A stretch of 64,000 nt of DNA from Litsea cubeba (Eukaryota > Streptophyta > Magnoliopsida > Laurales > Lauraceae): NCBI GenBank assembly GCA_012931725.1, contig CM022946.1, positions 43,677,464 to 43,741,463 of the forward strand, given 5' to 3'. The stretch's first letter is position 1, and every line of letters starts with the position of its first letter. The translations under genes were made by a program, and so were the position numbers. Shown piece by piece: positions 19,332-29,675 of the stretch. The notes below the pieces were generated by a model, which was not told where the DNA came from, did not search any database, and saw only the letters and a list, made by a program, of their open reading frames with translations.

Positions 19332-20120
19332 GCTTGCAAAAATAAAGGAAAAGTAGGGACTTAGATCATGTCAAATGTATTAGAAGTCATGACCAAAAGG
19401 TTCCAGTGAAGGACACCAATACAAAAGAAAGATGGAGGGAATATTTTAGCAAACTTTTAAATGAATATTGTATAGGAGACATAAATACAAGAGAGGATAC
19501 TTCTTTCGTAGAATTAACTTTTTTTCATAGAATTAGGGTGGTGGAAGTGAGGAAAGAATTGAAATAAATGAAAACAGGAAAGGCTATGGGTCCAAATGAC
19601 ATTTCAATAGAGGCTTGGAAATACTTAAGAGAAGTTGGGGGGATTTGGTTAAGTAGGCACTTCAATAAGACATTAATGACAAAAAATGTTGGATGAATGG
19701 AGAAGAAGTGATGTGGTGCCTATATATAAGAACAAGGAAGATATACAAAATTGTACCAACTATTAAGGGATTAAACTTATGAGTCATACTAAGAAGCTAT
19801 GGGAGAGGGTAATAGAACAAAGATTTAGACAGAAGACCAAGGTATCTAAAATCAATTTGGTTTTATGCCAGGAAGGTCAACTATGGAAGTTATCTTCTCA
19901 CTTAGGCAATTAAAGGAAAAATATCAAACAAAGAGGGAAAATCTGCATATGGTCTTAATCGATCTAGAAAAAGCTTACAATAGGGTACCTAGAAATTTAA
20001 TTTAGTGGGTTTTAAATAAAAGGAATATTCCAAGAGATTATATTGAAATTATTAAAGACATATATGAAGGAGCGATAATGAGTGTGAGAACTACTTGTAG
20101 AGAGACATGTGAGTTCCCAG
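19332..20120 (+). pseudogene. RTE LINE reverse transcriptase, N-terminal half
   Basis: Broken reading from LAKIKEK (19332), with a stop soon after, through DLDHVKCIRSHDQKVPVKD, KERWREYFSKLLNEY, KAMGPNDISIEAWK and DLEKAYNRVPRN. It ends at VRTTCRETCEFP, where the hAT-like element enters. At least four stops or shifts are present. Confidence 0.85.
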
Positions 20121-20951
20121 CATGGTTTAAAAAATCGGCCGAGTCAAGTCTCATGCTGATGGGACTCGACTCGCCTGCAGCATTGGAAGGGGAAAAAATA
20201 AAGGGAAAGGAAGGGGGAGGCCTGCATCATTGGAGGGAAAAAAAGAAAGAAGGAAAGAAATGGGCAGTACAGGAGGAAAAGGACAAAAGAAAAGAAGAAA
20301 AGGAAAAGGTGAACAGCTGGATGACAGAGACTAGAGAGAGAGAGAGAGCAATGTTTAAAAAAAAAAAGGGAAAGGTATACCTACCTGGGCTCTGTGCATG
20401 ACTGCTGACTGGTGTTGCTGCTAGCCTGCTACAGCTACAACCTACTGCCTACTGTTGTTACTGCTCCTACTGTCTGCTGCAGCTACAGACTTCTTTTGCT
20501 GCTTGCTGTTGACTGTCTTGCCTTGCTGTCGACTGTTGTGTATTGCCTACTGCTGACTGCTTTTGTTGTTGCTAGCTTAGGTTCCTGGTACGCTCTCCTC
20601 CTCCTTCCTTTTTTTTTTTCTTTTTATTTCCTTTGTCCAGCCAACCCACCCTCTCCCTCTCTTTTCCATCCACTCCAAACTCACCTCTCTTCTTCTTCTT
20701 CTTCTTCATTTATCTTTCCCCTTCTTTTTGGCTGGGTCTCTTTTTGTGTTTTTTTTTTTTCCGAGCACAAGATGGAGCTTCACCGGACTTGGCCGAGTCA
20801 CCTCTCTTCCTCTTCTTCTTCTTCATTTATCTTTCCCCTTCTTTTTGGCTGGGTCTCTTTTTCTGTTTTTGTTTTCCTTGAGCACAAAATGGAGCTTCAC
20901 CGGACTCGGCCCTTGCCGAGTCGAGTCCCGATTTCGCTTTTTTAATCCTTG
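20121..20951. mobile_element. Non-autonomous hAT-like DNA element
   Basis: The 831-bp insertion in the RTE LINE has ends CATGGTTTAAAAAA and TTTTTTAATCCTTG (imperfect inverted repeats of about 14 bp). Flanks GTTCCCAG (20113-20120) and GTTCCTAG (20952-20959) form an 8-bp target duplication with one mismatch. Eight bases fit hAT. Nine with more mismatches would fit Mutator. Inside there is no transposase, only low-complexity runs and a direct duplication of about 115 bp (20688-20803 and 20804-20922). Confidence 0.7.
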
Positions 20952-21583
20952 GTTCCTAGTGACCATACGTTTGCATTAGGGTCAACCCTAAGCTCTTATC
21001 TCCTACTGATTATGGATAAGTTAATTGCTCTTATTCAAGAGGAGGTACTTTGGTGTGTTGTTTGCAAATGATAAAATGCTGGCAGTTGAATCAAGAGATA
21101 GCGTGAATGCAAAACTCGAGAGATGGCGGAAGGCTTTAGAATACAAAGGCTTTAAAATAAACCGTACAAAGATAGAATATATGGATAGCAACTTCAATTA
21201 GCATATACAAATAGTTGAAACTACTGTGAGAATTGAAGCCCATGAGATACCACAAAGAGACTATTTTTGTAACCTTGGCTTGATAATTACTAAGGATGGG
21301 GAGATTGATGAAGATGCCGAAAATAGGATAAAAGCAGGATGGTTGAAGTGAAGACTAACTTCTAGAGTGCTTTGTGATTGACGAATATCAACAAAATTGA
21401 AGGAAAAGTTTTATAGGACAATGATTAGACCAATTATGACCTATGGAGCAGAATATTGGGAAATCAAGAAGCAACATATGTACAAAATGGATGTAACAGA
21501 GAAGGGAATATTGAGGTGGATGTGTGGTAAAGCTAAGAAGGATAAAATTAGAAATAAGCGTGTTCGAGAGAATTTAGGGGTAA
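20952..21583 (+). pseudogene. RTE LINE reverse transcriptase, C-terminal half
   Basis: Resumes with ALGSTLSSYLLLIMDKLI, then VLFANDKMLAVESRDSVNAK (in place of the usual FADD), RWRKALEYKGFKINRTKIEY and KEKFYRTMIRPIMTYGAEYW. Ends near RVRENLGV, where the gypsy element enters at 21584. Confidence 0.82.
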
Positions 21584-22187
21584 TGATGCAGAGTACAAAC
21601 CAAGATTGGGCCCAAGAAATCATCTAGGCCACACCATTGGCCCATTGGTCAACTTGGTCCATTGAGTTTAGCCCGCATGCCCAATCTGACCAAGAGATTA
21701 CTGTGGCACCCTTTCTATTTTCATTCCTAAATTGATTAGAACATTTCCAAATTCTATCTTCTTGCTTGATTAGGATTAGCTAGTTTCCTATTTTAATTAG
21801 AAAGTCATGCAAAGGGATCAATCCTACTCCTATGTAAGTATAATCAAACCTCATAGTAGTTCATGCTTATTCCATCTAATTAAAAATTTCCTGAGTTTTC
21901 TTCAATTATGGTGTATTTTATGATCTTGAGTGTGCCCTAGGATTAGCTAGTTTCCTATTTTAATTAGAAAGTCATGCAAAGGGATCAATCCTACTCCTAT
22001 ATAAGTATAATCAAACCTCATAGTAGCTCATGCTTATTCCATCTAATTAAAAATTTCTTGAGTTTACTTCAATTATGGTGTATTTTATGATCTTGAGTGT
22101 GCCCTAGTGCTGGATTCCATCTTTAAATTCGTTCAATCCCTTGGGAGATTGGTCTATTTTTCCAATTGAGGATCAGGGGCTTCGTCA
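21584..22187 (+). repeat. 5' LTR of the shrunken gypsy, with a 167-bp internal duplication
   Basis: Begins TGATGCAGAGTAC and ends GGGCTTCGTCA. The segment 21774-21940 is repeated head to tail at 21941-22107 with few changes. The 3' LTR has one copy, which explains 604 bp against 420 bp. Confidence 0.8.
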
Positions 22188-22489
22188 TTTTGGTATCAAA
22201 GTCGAATTTTGATTCCCTAGAAGACATCGTGCTTCCCTGATTCTCTCTCCGACCCCAAAATTCCCAAATACCGACCCCCTGCCCATACCATAACCCAATC
22301 CCACCAGAACCCAATTGCAGCCCTCACTATCCCTAACTATCCCTTGCGAAAACCCATCCCTGCCAAAGCCGAACCTAGAACTCTAGAATCCCCCAAATTC
22401 GAAGCCCTAAGAGCCCATTGCAAATCAACCGAAACACAGTGGATGCTTTCAAAGTCGCTCAATTGTTCTTCAAGCAAGTTTTCCATCTT

Positions 22490-23400
22490 CATGGACTTCT
22501 AAAGGCTCGTCTCAGATCGTGACACTAAGTTCATGAGTTACATTAGGAAGACTTTGTAGATGATAGCAATGACAAAACTCCACATTTCAACTGCCTACCA
22601 TCCTTAAACCGATGGCCAGACGGAGGTATTTAATCAAAGCCTTGGACAGCTGGTGCGGTGTCTTGTTCGTGACCATATCACAACATGAGATCAAGTTTTA
22701 CCCATGGCTGAATTTGCCTACAACAATTCAGTCAATGGCTCCACTGGCATCTCACCGTTTGAAGCAGTGATAGGGGTTTGTCTGCACTTGACTATTGATC
22801 TAGTTTCGTTACCTATTCAGGCGGGACCTAGTGCTGACGCAGATAATTTCATCAAACACATGCATGATGAAGTTCGACGACAAATCGCTGCTAGCAATGA
22901 TAGTTACAAGACTCACGCAAACAAGCGTCGCTGTTTCCTCGATTTTTTTGAAGGAGATATGGTTATGATAAGTGTCCATCCGAAACGATTACCACCAGGA
23001 GTTAATAAGCAGCGGCATCCAAGTAGGGCGAGTCCATTAAAAGTTTTGAAGAAGCTTAAGCTCCAATGCCTATACTCTGGAATTACCATCAGATCTTTAG
23101 CGTCAGTCCAACCTTTAATGTTGCAGATCTGACATTCTAGTGTGGACATGACAATGATGAAGAATATGACGAATAGGCGATTGCCTTACCAGCTACTCCT
23201 CCACCTGCAGATAAAATCATTGATGTTCTCGATGATCAGCTTGTTTCTACACGTCAAGGAGGATTTCATAGGTTCCTTATCCATTTGCAGAACTGCCCGA
23301 TCTCCGATGCTACATGGATTATGGCTACCGACTTCCAGCGCCTGAATCCGGATCTCTATGAATATTATCAAGCTATTAACTCACTAGAGTCGAGTTCTTC
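22490..23400 (+). pseudogene. Gypsy integrase C-terminal half with chromodomain-like end
   Basis: Broken frames give VSDRDTKFMSYIRKTL, ISTAYHP, TDGQTEVFNQSLGQLVR, then MAEFAYNNSVNGSTGISPFE (integrase core with its final acidic motif) and GDMVMISVHPKRLPPG. Later come VLDDQLVSTRQGGFHRFLIH and ISDATWIMATDFQRLNPD, resembling the degenerate chromodomain of chromoviruses. Several stops are present. Confidence 0.75.
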
Positions 23401-23415
23401 CAAGCAAGGGAGAGT

Positions 23416-23835
23416 TGATGTAGTACGGGCCAAGATTTGGCCCAAGAAGTCATCTAGGCCACAACATTGACCCATTGGTTAACCCGGTCCATTGGGTTCA
23501 GCCCCCCGGTCCAATTTGACCGAGAGATTACTATGGCATCAATTCTATTTTCATAATTAGTTTGATTAGAATAATATTTCTAAATTCTATATTCTTGTTT
23601 GATTTAATTAGAAAGTCTTGCTTGTTAAGGGATCAATACTACTCCTATACAAGGATGATCAAAACTCATTGTAGTTCATTCTTATTCCAAATAATTAAAG
23701 ATTTCTTGAGTTTTCTTCGATCATGGTGTGTTTTATGATCTTGAGTGTGCCCAAATGTTGGAATCCATCTTTAGATTCAAACAATCCCTAGGGAGATTGG
23801 TCTATTTTTCCTATCAAGGATCTGGGGCTGCGCCA
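23416..23835 (+). repeat. 3' LTR of the shrunken gypsy
   Basis: Begins TGATGTAGTACGGGCCAAG and ends GGGGCTGCGCCA. Clearly homologous to 21584-22187 but well diverged. Confidence 0.78.
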
Positions 23836-24131
23836 AGTAGAATCAAAGGGGAATAAAATTAGATAAACCCATTTGAGATGGTTTAGGCATGTCCAACGCA
23901 AGCCGGTAATGACGACAGTAGGGAAAAGTTCGGCTATGCAGATTGATGGCCCACCAAGGGGAAGAGGTAGCTTGAAGAGGATGTGGATGGAGGTAGTAAA
24001 AATAGATATGAAGAAGTACAACTTATCTAAGGATTTGGCACATGATGGATCGAAATGGAGAAATAGAATTCATGTAGCCAACTCCAACATAGTTGGGATA
24101 AGGCTTTGATGATGATGATGATGATGATGAT
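23836..24131 (+). pseudogene. RTE LINE 3' end with (GAT)n tail
   Basis: Reads HLRWFRHVQRKPV, then RGRGSLKRMWMEV, then WRNRIHVANSNIVGIRL and a stop, followed at once by GATGATGATGATGATGATGAT. This is the characteristic terminus of plant RTE elements. Confidence 0.85.
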
Positions 24132-24135
24132 AGCT

Positions 24136-24389
24136 CCAAGGTGTGACTCAGTCTAATTCAAACGAGCCTGAGCAAGTGGGCAAAAGGGATAAAAGTATGT
24201 AGAGTGCTAATCAATTGTCAAGTACCACTTCAATATAAGGGGCATTATTATAAGACAATTGTCAGATCTACCTATCGTATGGAGAAAAATGTTAAGCAAC
24301 GAAGAAATAAGAAAACAAAGTACCTGTGGACTGTGGCCAAGATACACATGATAAGATGATGTGGGATTAAAAGAGAGGACACAATTTGA
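24136..24389 (+). pseudogene. Second RTE LINE fragment
   Basis: Shifted frames give VCRVLINCQVPLQYKGHYYK then IVRSTYRM and MIRWCGIKRED. This parallels the segment VLCD...LKEKFYRTMIRP...RWMCGKAKKD of the better LINE at 21370-21545. It is cut at 24390 by a gypsy LTR. Confidence 0.45.
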
Positions 24390-24745
24390 TGCAAACCCTA
24401 CGGTTAGGATTTGGATCGTAGGTGCCACAACACAATGAAGGGTTTCCATAGAAACAATCACACAATGAAGACCACTCTCCAACGATAAATTCCACGAGGG
24501 AATAATTCTATGAACTCAAATCTGTCTATCCTCTAATATAATGCTCATATAAATAGGGAAAATAAATCTTAGGGATTAAGAATCCAAAACAAACTACGAA
24601 ACTAATATGACTGGAAACTACTCTAATACAACTCATTAAATAAAACTAGAAACTAAAAACAATTAATAAAGAAATCCCTAAACTCCCATGGGTCCCACAT
24701 GTCGACCACGAGACTCGTTCCAACGACATGGTAGTGTTGCTGCAT
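24390..24745 (-). repeat. 3' LTR of gypsy remnant G1
   Basis: Starts TGATGCAAACCCTACGG and ends GTGTTGCTGCA. Next to it TGATTCCCCCTAGGTTGG is a polypurine tract on the minus strand. Confidence 0.6.
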
Positions 24746-24770
24746 GATTCCCCCTAGGTTGGAAAAGAGT

Positions 24771-25010
24771 TCAACCTTGAACTCGGTTTTTCTTGATGTT
24801 ACTTTTGTAAATATTGTGTACTTGAAGCGCTTTCCTAGTGATACAAGAACTTGACCCTTTCTTTGGTGGTGTTAGCTTCATAGGATGGACTGTGACATGT
24901 TTTCCTTTATGAGCAAATGTGTATGTATTGCCGCGCATGGCATTAGTTCCATTATTGTCGTACATCCATGGTCGACCTAATAGGATATCACCACTATCCA
25001 TCAATAGCAC
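24771..25010 (-). pseudogene. Gypsy retropepsin C-terminal part
   Basis: MLLMDSGDILLGRPWMYDNN is the usual end of a Ty3/gypsy protease (LLGRPW). It continues TYTFAHKGKHVTVHPMKLTP and stops before the polypurine tract. The catalytic DxG half is broken upstream. Confidence 0.65.
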
Positions 25011-25235
25011 ATCACATCAAACTGTATCTTTATAGTCCACACCAATGGCAAGGGTAACTTGACATGCATATCGCACTTGAACTTCATCACACGTCATTAG
25101 CCATTGGGCAAAATAGGGACGATGATGCTATCAAACCTTCAGCTGCAAGTGATCCATAGGAGCTCCATCAATCACTATTATGCATGCATGTCCATTGACA
25201 ATACCTTTTGAGGAAAAAATATTATTTCACAACCA

Positions 25236-26262
25236 TTACTTCTCAGTAGTTGACATAGTTTCTTTGATGACCATGAGAGTTTCACCAGCATAGGGACCGA
25301 CGATTTCTAATTCCTCGGGCTCGACCTCAATCTCTTTTCCTTTAGGATCATCTGGTGCATCCTTCACATCACTTTCATTCTCAATGACAGTTATGCATTT
25401 AGGAAATTCAAATGATCTATGCCCTTGTTGTTTACAATGAAAACATGTGATCCTATTCTGGCCTTCGGGCTTGGTGAAAACTTTTTCTAAGGAACTACCA
25501 CTTGGTTTAGAATCTTGAATTGATGGGGCCTTTTGTGCAATCCATTTAGATGCACTAAATTTTTGGGCTTGATAATTGGCAATGTCCTCGGCCTTGATGG
25601 CATGTTGGATGATCTCATCAACATTATCAAAATTTTGGAATGCAAGTATATGTTTATCAATTCTCAGCCCATGAAAATATTCATCAACTAACACATCATC
25701 GGCCTCATTTAAACCACAACAAGCTTGCATTGTCATGAATTCTTCAGAGTACTCAACAACCGTTTTGGATCCTTGTTTCAGGTCTTGAAAGCTTGAACGT
25801 GGATCTCTTGAATAATTGACAGGAAGAAACTTTTGTTTCAAAAGATTTTTCATCTCAATCCATGTCTCAACAGGATCTATGTTTTGGTCCTTTTCTTCTT
25901 TTGCAACTCGGCACACCATATCACAACATAATTATGAAATCGAGTTGCTACCAGGGTGACTTTATGGCCCTCATTCATTGGTTCGTGTGCAAAAATATTT
26001 TCCACATACTAACCAATCCATAAATTCATCTGGTTTCAATTTACCATCATATTCAGGAATCACAAGTTGAATTCTTAAATCTCAATCAACATTTTTTACG
26101 GGCTGATCTCACTATTCCAAAAATTTTCTCCATCTCAGTGATCATCCGTACGCCGATTAGTTTCTAAATTGGCTAATCTGGTTTCCATTCTCGCAAGAGT
26201 TGCTTGCATTTGGGTGATTGTTGTGGATAATTCTACAATGGTGCCTGTCAATTCTTCCATGG
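25236..26262 (-). pseudogene. Gypsy gag with altered zinc knuckle
   Basis: Starts near 26262 with MEELTGTIVELSTTITQMQA, a coiled-coil N-terminus that soon meets a stop. The clear frame 25919-25236 holds WIEMKNLLKQKFLPVNYSRD, DLKQGSKTVVEYSEEFMTMQ and DEYFHGLRIDKHILAFQNFD. The knuckle CFHCKQQGHRSFEFPK has lost its last Cys (F instead). Confidence 0.75.
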
Positions 26263-26838
26263 ATGAAGATGAAGATCCCACTTCTACATGCTTCTTAGGA
26301 GGCTTTTTTTAATGCAAATTATGAAAGTTCCTTCCTTAATTTGCATTTTTTTATGCAAATTGGAAAAAACTAGACCTTGAGTTCGGTAAATGTCCGCCTA
26401 GTTCGAAAAGATCAATCAGACGAACTTCCGATCCGTTAAATAATCTTCGACTTTTGCGTACAGCTTCATGTAGAACTGCTTACGATGGTCGGATTTTGTG
26501 TGGATGTGCGATCGCATTGTTAGATACGTCATGTGTAAAATTTTCACCATCAAATTGCAATCTCCAAGTTTCAATTGTTGATCCCCCAAGGACAAAATTA
26601 ACAAGGGGGACTTCAACAACTTGTTCGTTTTTCCTTGCTGCTAACATTTCTTGATCGTCATTGTTCATATTGTAGAAACACAAACAAAGAAGCAGGCCCA
26701 TCTATTAAGTGTTAATGTTGGCCCACGATTTCAGGCCCATTAGGCCCAGTCTTGTAATTTAGTCAAAGTTCTGTACATAGTTAATTGCTAATCTTTAGGA
26801 TCTTAATTTGATTAGTTGCTGTAATTAGGGCTCTGCAT

Positions 26839-27726
26839 CAATCTTTTCATCTGAAAGATTTGGGACCTCTGCAATATTTTTTGGGATTGGAAGTTCATCA
26901 CTCTGAGAAGGGGTTGATTTTACATCAACATAAGTATACTATGGATTTGATTGAATCTGCGGGATTGTCTAAATCCACGCCAGTGGATACTCCTCTAGAA
27001 CTAAATGTTAAACTCCATAGTGACAGTGGTGATCTCCTTTCTGATCCAACATATTATCGTCAACTCGTTGGTAGTCTTATATATTTGACTACTACACGGC
27101 CTGACATCAGTTATGCAGTCAACTTGTTGAGTCAGTATATGACCAAGCCTCATCATCTTCATTTAGCAGCTGTTCGACGTATCATTCGTTATCTTCTTGG
27201 TACTTCTCACAGAGGCTTGTTTTTTCCTGTTGGCTCGCAGATGCATTTGTCTGCCTATTCTGATGCTGATTGGGCAGGTTGTCCTGATACTCGCCGGTCC
27301 ACTACGGGCTGGTGCATGTTCTTAGGGGATGCTCTTATTTCATGGAAAGTGAAGAAACAAGACAGAGTTTCAAAATCTTCCATTGAGGCAGAATACCGGG
27401 CTATGTCTGCCGCCTGCTCCGAAATCATATGGCTTCGTGGTCTTCTTGAGGACCTTGGTTTCTCCCAGAAATCTCCCACACCATTACATGCGGATAATAC
27501 AAGTGCCATAAGGATTACTGAGAATCCAGTATTTCATGAGAGAACTAAACACATTGAAGTGGCTTGTCATTTTATAAGGGACGAATATCTACGCGATGTT
27601 ATTTCTCTTCCATTCATCTCTTCAAGCCTCCAGACTGCTGATATTTTTACCAAAGCACTTCCTCGACCGCGTCATCAATTCTTGGCTGACAAATTGATGC
27701 TTGTTGACTCATCGGCATCAATTTGA
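26839..27726 (+). CDS. Copia C4 RT end and RNase H, open frame
   Basis: The long frame (ATG at 26860) reads FHLKDLGPLQYFLGLEVHHS, PVDTPLELNVKLHSD, YRQLVGSLIYLTTTRPDISY, SDADWAGCPDTRRSTTGWCM, SSIEAEYRAMSAACSEIIWL, RTKHIEVACHFIR and TADIFTKALPRPRHQF. It stops after LVDSSASI just before the polypurine tract TTTGAGGGGGAG. RNase H appears complete, but there is no promoter-proximal gag-pol. Confidence 0.82.
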   Translation, partial: QSFHLKDLGPLQYFLGLEVHHSEKGLILHQHKYTMDLIESAGLSKSTPVDTPLELNVKLHSDSGDLLSDPTYYRQLVGSLIYLTTTRPDISYAVNLLSQYMTKPHHLHLAAVRRIIRYLLGTSHRGLFFPVGSQMHLSAYSDADWAGCPDTRRSTTGWCMFLGDALISWKVKKQDRVSKSSIEAEYRAMSAACSEIIWLRGLLEDLGFSQKSPTPLHADNTSAIRITENPVFHERTKHIEVACHFIRDEYLRDVISLPFISSSLQTADIFTKALPRPRHQFLADKLMLVDSSASI

Positions 27727-27733
27727 GGGGGAG

Positions 27734-27976
27734 TGTTAATGTTGGCCCACGATTTCAGGCCCATTAGGCCCAGTCTTGTAATTTAGTCAAAGTTCTGTAC
27801 ATAGTTCATTGCTAATCTTTAGGATCTTAATTTGATTAGTTGTTGTAATTAGGGATCTGATTAGATATTGTTAATTGCTGTAATTAGGGAATTCATTCCC
27901 TATATATGTGTAATACAATCGTCCATCAAGGACTAAGTCATTCAGCACATTTATATGCTCGTCTCTCATCTTGTCA
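27734..27976 (+). repeat. 3' LTR of copia C4
   Basis: Begins TGTTAATGTTGGCCCACG and ends CATCTTGTCA. Its first 120 bp match 26710-26830 nearly exactly. Confidence 0.8.
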
Positions 27977-27977
27977 T

Positions 27978-28290
27978 TGTTAAGTAGTTGTTTGTGCAGT
28001 TTCCTATCACCAATTGGTTTTGGGATTACTGGCTAGCAACTTTGACATGGTATCAGAGCCTGAGGTCTCGAGTTCGAAACCACGCAGGGCAGAAATGCCC
28101 CATGCCGCGTTGTGTGTTTGTGCGGGCGCAAAATGCGCAGGGCAAAAAGGCCCCATGCCGCGTTATAGTCTTGTGCGGGTGTGTGCTTCGGATCCGGGCG
28201 GTGTCCCGCCCGAGGGGGGGTGTTAAGTAGTTGTTTGTGCAGTTTCCTATCACCAATTGGTTTTGGGATTACTGGCTAGCAACTTTGACA
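27978..28290 (+). mobile_element. TRIM element (small LTR retrotransposon), copy 1
   Basis: The 313-bp element has identical 70-bp LTRs (27978-28047, 28221-28290), each TGTTAAGTAG...CTTTGACA. Between them are the primer site TGGTATCAGAGCC (28048), a GC-rich non-coding middle with two CCCCATGCCGCG repeats, and the purine tract CGAGGGGGGG. No protein is encoded. It abuts the end of C4 with one extra T. Confidence 0.9.
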
Positions 28291-28578
28291 TTAAGGCCCA
28301 TGACTAAGAGGCCCAAAGCTTCAAACCCACATGTGGGATCTCTTAGATTTGGTCAACATTGTATAGTTGTATGATATCAATCATTTTTATATTCTTTCCT
28401 TCCTTACTTAGATACACATGTAATTAGGATCAATCATAGGCTGTAATGAGCAATACTTTGTGTATAAAGAGCAACATTTGATCCCCCCTTTGGGATACGA
28501 CAGATTCCACAATCTCTCTTCTCTTTCTCTCTTATTCTTCTTCTCCTTCTTCAATACAAGGATCTGTTGATCCTTACA
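28291..28578 (+). repeat. 5' LTR of copia C5, larger part
   Basis: Continues the LTR begun at 26671-26709 after the C4/TRIM insertion. It ends GTTGATCCTTACA. The first five bases TTAAG duplicate 26705-26709. Confidence 0.85.
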
Positions 28579-29675
28579 TGCTTCCTGAAGTTAGAGAGCC
28601 TGAGGAAGGAATGCCGCGGAGACAGACTGCAGGAGCATCTGGTCCCTTTCAGTCCATAGGGTTAGAAACCCATTGTAGTATTCCTGAACATTCTTGTCAC
28701 TTTGGCAATATTTGGCCAATTCTGTGTCAAGATGGAATCTTCGGGCTTTATTTTGCTGATGATATATTTTCTTCATGTGTGTCCACATATCAGAAGCTTT
28801 CGTAAAAGCTTGTAGTGCCATTGTGAAGGAGGGATCAACGGAGTTAAGAATCCATGTCACAACCTTAGCATTCCGTTGATTCCAAGTGGCAATTGTTTTG
28901 TCTTCTGTGCCATTAGGATCAGCAGCGCGTTTGATAGTTGTCCCATCTAAATACCCCAACATCCCTTGTCCTTCAATGAAGTTCTTAAGGTGAAATGCCC
29001 AAGACATATAATTGGTACCATTAAATTTAACAGAAATAACATCAACCATTTCCATTTGATTTAAGAAGATGATTTCTAAGAAGGGAGATGGGCAGCAGCA
29101 CTGTTTTTAAAAAATAAAAAAGAAAATGGACCTCTGGACGTCCAAGAAATTTGAAGTAGGAAAGATGTTTGCTTCCTGTAGCAATATCTTTTCTTCAAAT
29201 AGCCTTCCAGGTTATACTGGTAGCCTAGTTCTGTAACTTTTGATCCAAGAATGATTGGATTCCAATGGTTGGATCTGAATATCAAGCCTTAAAACAGAAA
29301 CAGTTCCTATAAACCGGCAAACTAGAGAAGCAGGTAAGACTGACCTGTTTGAGATGATAAAAATCTCAGAAAAATGCTTAATATTCCCAGGAATAATGGT
29401 CGACCAGTTTGGTGTTGATTTCTGTAGATTCTGTAATCTGGAGGTGGGGCCCACTTTGAGATCTGATGGTTGGATGATTGTCGACATTAGATAGAGTTGC
29501 AGAAAAATTGATTTGCTGCTGAGAGCAGAAAATCTGATTTGCTGCTTTCAATGATGCAAGGATACTGCTGCTGAGAAATCCTTTTTTGCTATGATGAAAA
29601 GATTAAAGAAACAGAGAGGATTTGTCTATCCTTCTCTGTTGATTGCAAGACGACAGAAAGATAGCTCTGCTACCA
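28579..29675 (-). pseudogene. Inverted gag N-terminus, leader and primer site of C5
   Basis: The minus frame from 29055 reads MEMVDVISVKFNGTNYMSWA, FIEGQGMLGYLDGTT, VTWILNSVDPSFTMALQAFT and YYNGFLTLWTERDQMLLQSV, a copia gag of the C2 type. It ends next to the 5' LTR. At the other end 29663-29675 is AGCTCTGCTACCA, the complement of a slightly mutated tRNA-Met primer site, which normally abuts the LTR. The whole piece is thus reversed with one breakpoint at the LTR/primer junction. Confidence 0.85.

Larger units (their letters stand above)
21584..23835 (+). mobile_element. Shrunken Ty3/gypsy element with partial integrase
   Basis: LTRs at 21584-22187 and 23416-23835 enclose only about 1.2 kb. 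TTTGGTATCAAAGTC (22189-22203) is a primer-site match after the 5' LTR, and AAGCAAGGGAGAGT is the polypurine tract before the 3' LTR. gag, protease, RT and RNase H are deleted. It sits in the RTE LINE, and the LINE frame continues on both sides. No clean target duplication could be read. Confidence 0.8.
14371..24131 (+). mobile_element. RTE-type LINE split by three insertions
   Basis: A plus-strand non-LTR retrotransposon is recovered in pieces: 14371-14412, 19323-20120, 20952-21583 and 23836-24131. The frame reads KHDRLGTR then DIFKLAKIKEK across the Pack-MULE. Next come the RT signatures KAMGPNDISIEAWKYLRE, NQFGFMPGRSTMEV and HMVLIDLEKAYNRVPRNLI. The fingers and thumb follow (TMIRPIMTYGAEYW, ILRWMCGKAKKDKIRNKRVR). 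The last piece holds HLRWFRHVQRKPV, RGRGSLKRMWMEVVKIDMKKYNLSKDLA and IVGIRL, ending in GATGATGATGATGATGAT, the tail expected of plant RTE. Several stops and shifts show it is dead. Confidence 0.85.
24390..26670 (-). mobile_element. Ty3/gypsy remnant G1 (gag and protease, pol lost)
   Basis: Read right to left: an untranslated stretch, gag from about 26262, protease ending near 24771, then a polypurine tract (24747-24764) and a 3' LTR (24390-24745). Reverse transcriptase, RNase H and integrase are deleted. The right end is cut by copia C5 at 26671. Whether the LTR at 33269 belonged to it is unclear. Confidence 0.65.
26710..27976 (+). mobile_element. Truncated Ty1/copia element C4
   Basis: A partial 5' LTR (26710-26830) runs straight into the end of reverse transcriptase. 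RNase H, polypurine tract and a 243-bp 3' LTR (27734-27976) follow. Inserted in the 5' LTR of C5 with left target copy TTAAG (26705-26709). The matching right copy is at 28291-28295, beyond the adjoining TRIM. Confidence 0.82.

Noticed and set aside
20412..20945. Leu/Ser-rich 177-codon frame as a membrane protein
   Set aside because: Low-complexity CT-rich DNA inside the hAT-like element. The repeat explains the hydrophobic look.
27978..28290. tRNA or SINE because of the primer-like TGGTATCAGAGCC and a GTTCGAAAC box
   Set aside because: There is no A-box at the proper distance and no cloverleaf. The flanking 70-bp direct repeats and purine tract fit a TRIM.
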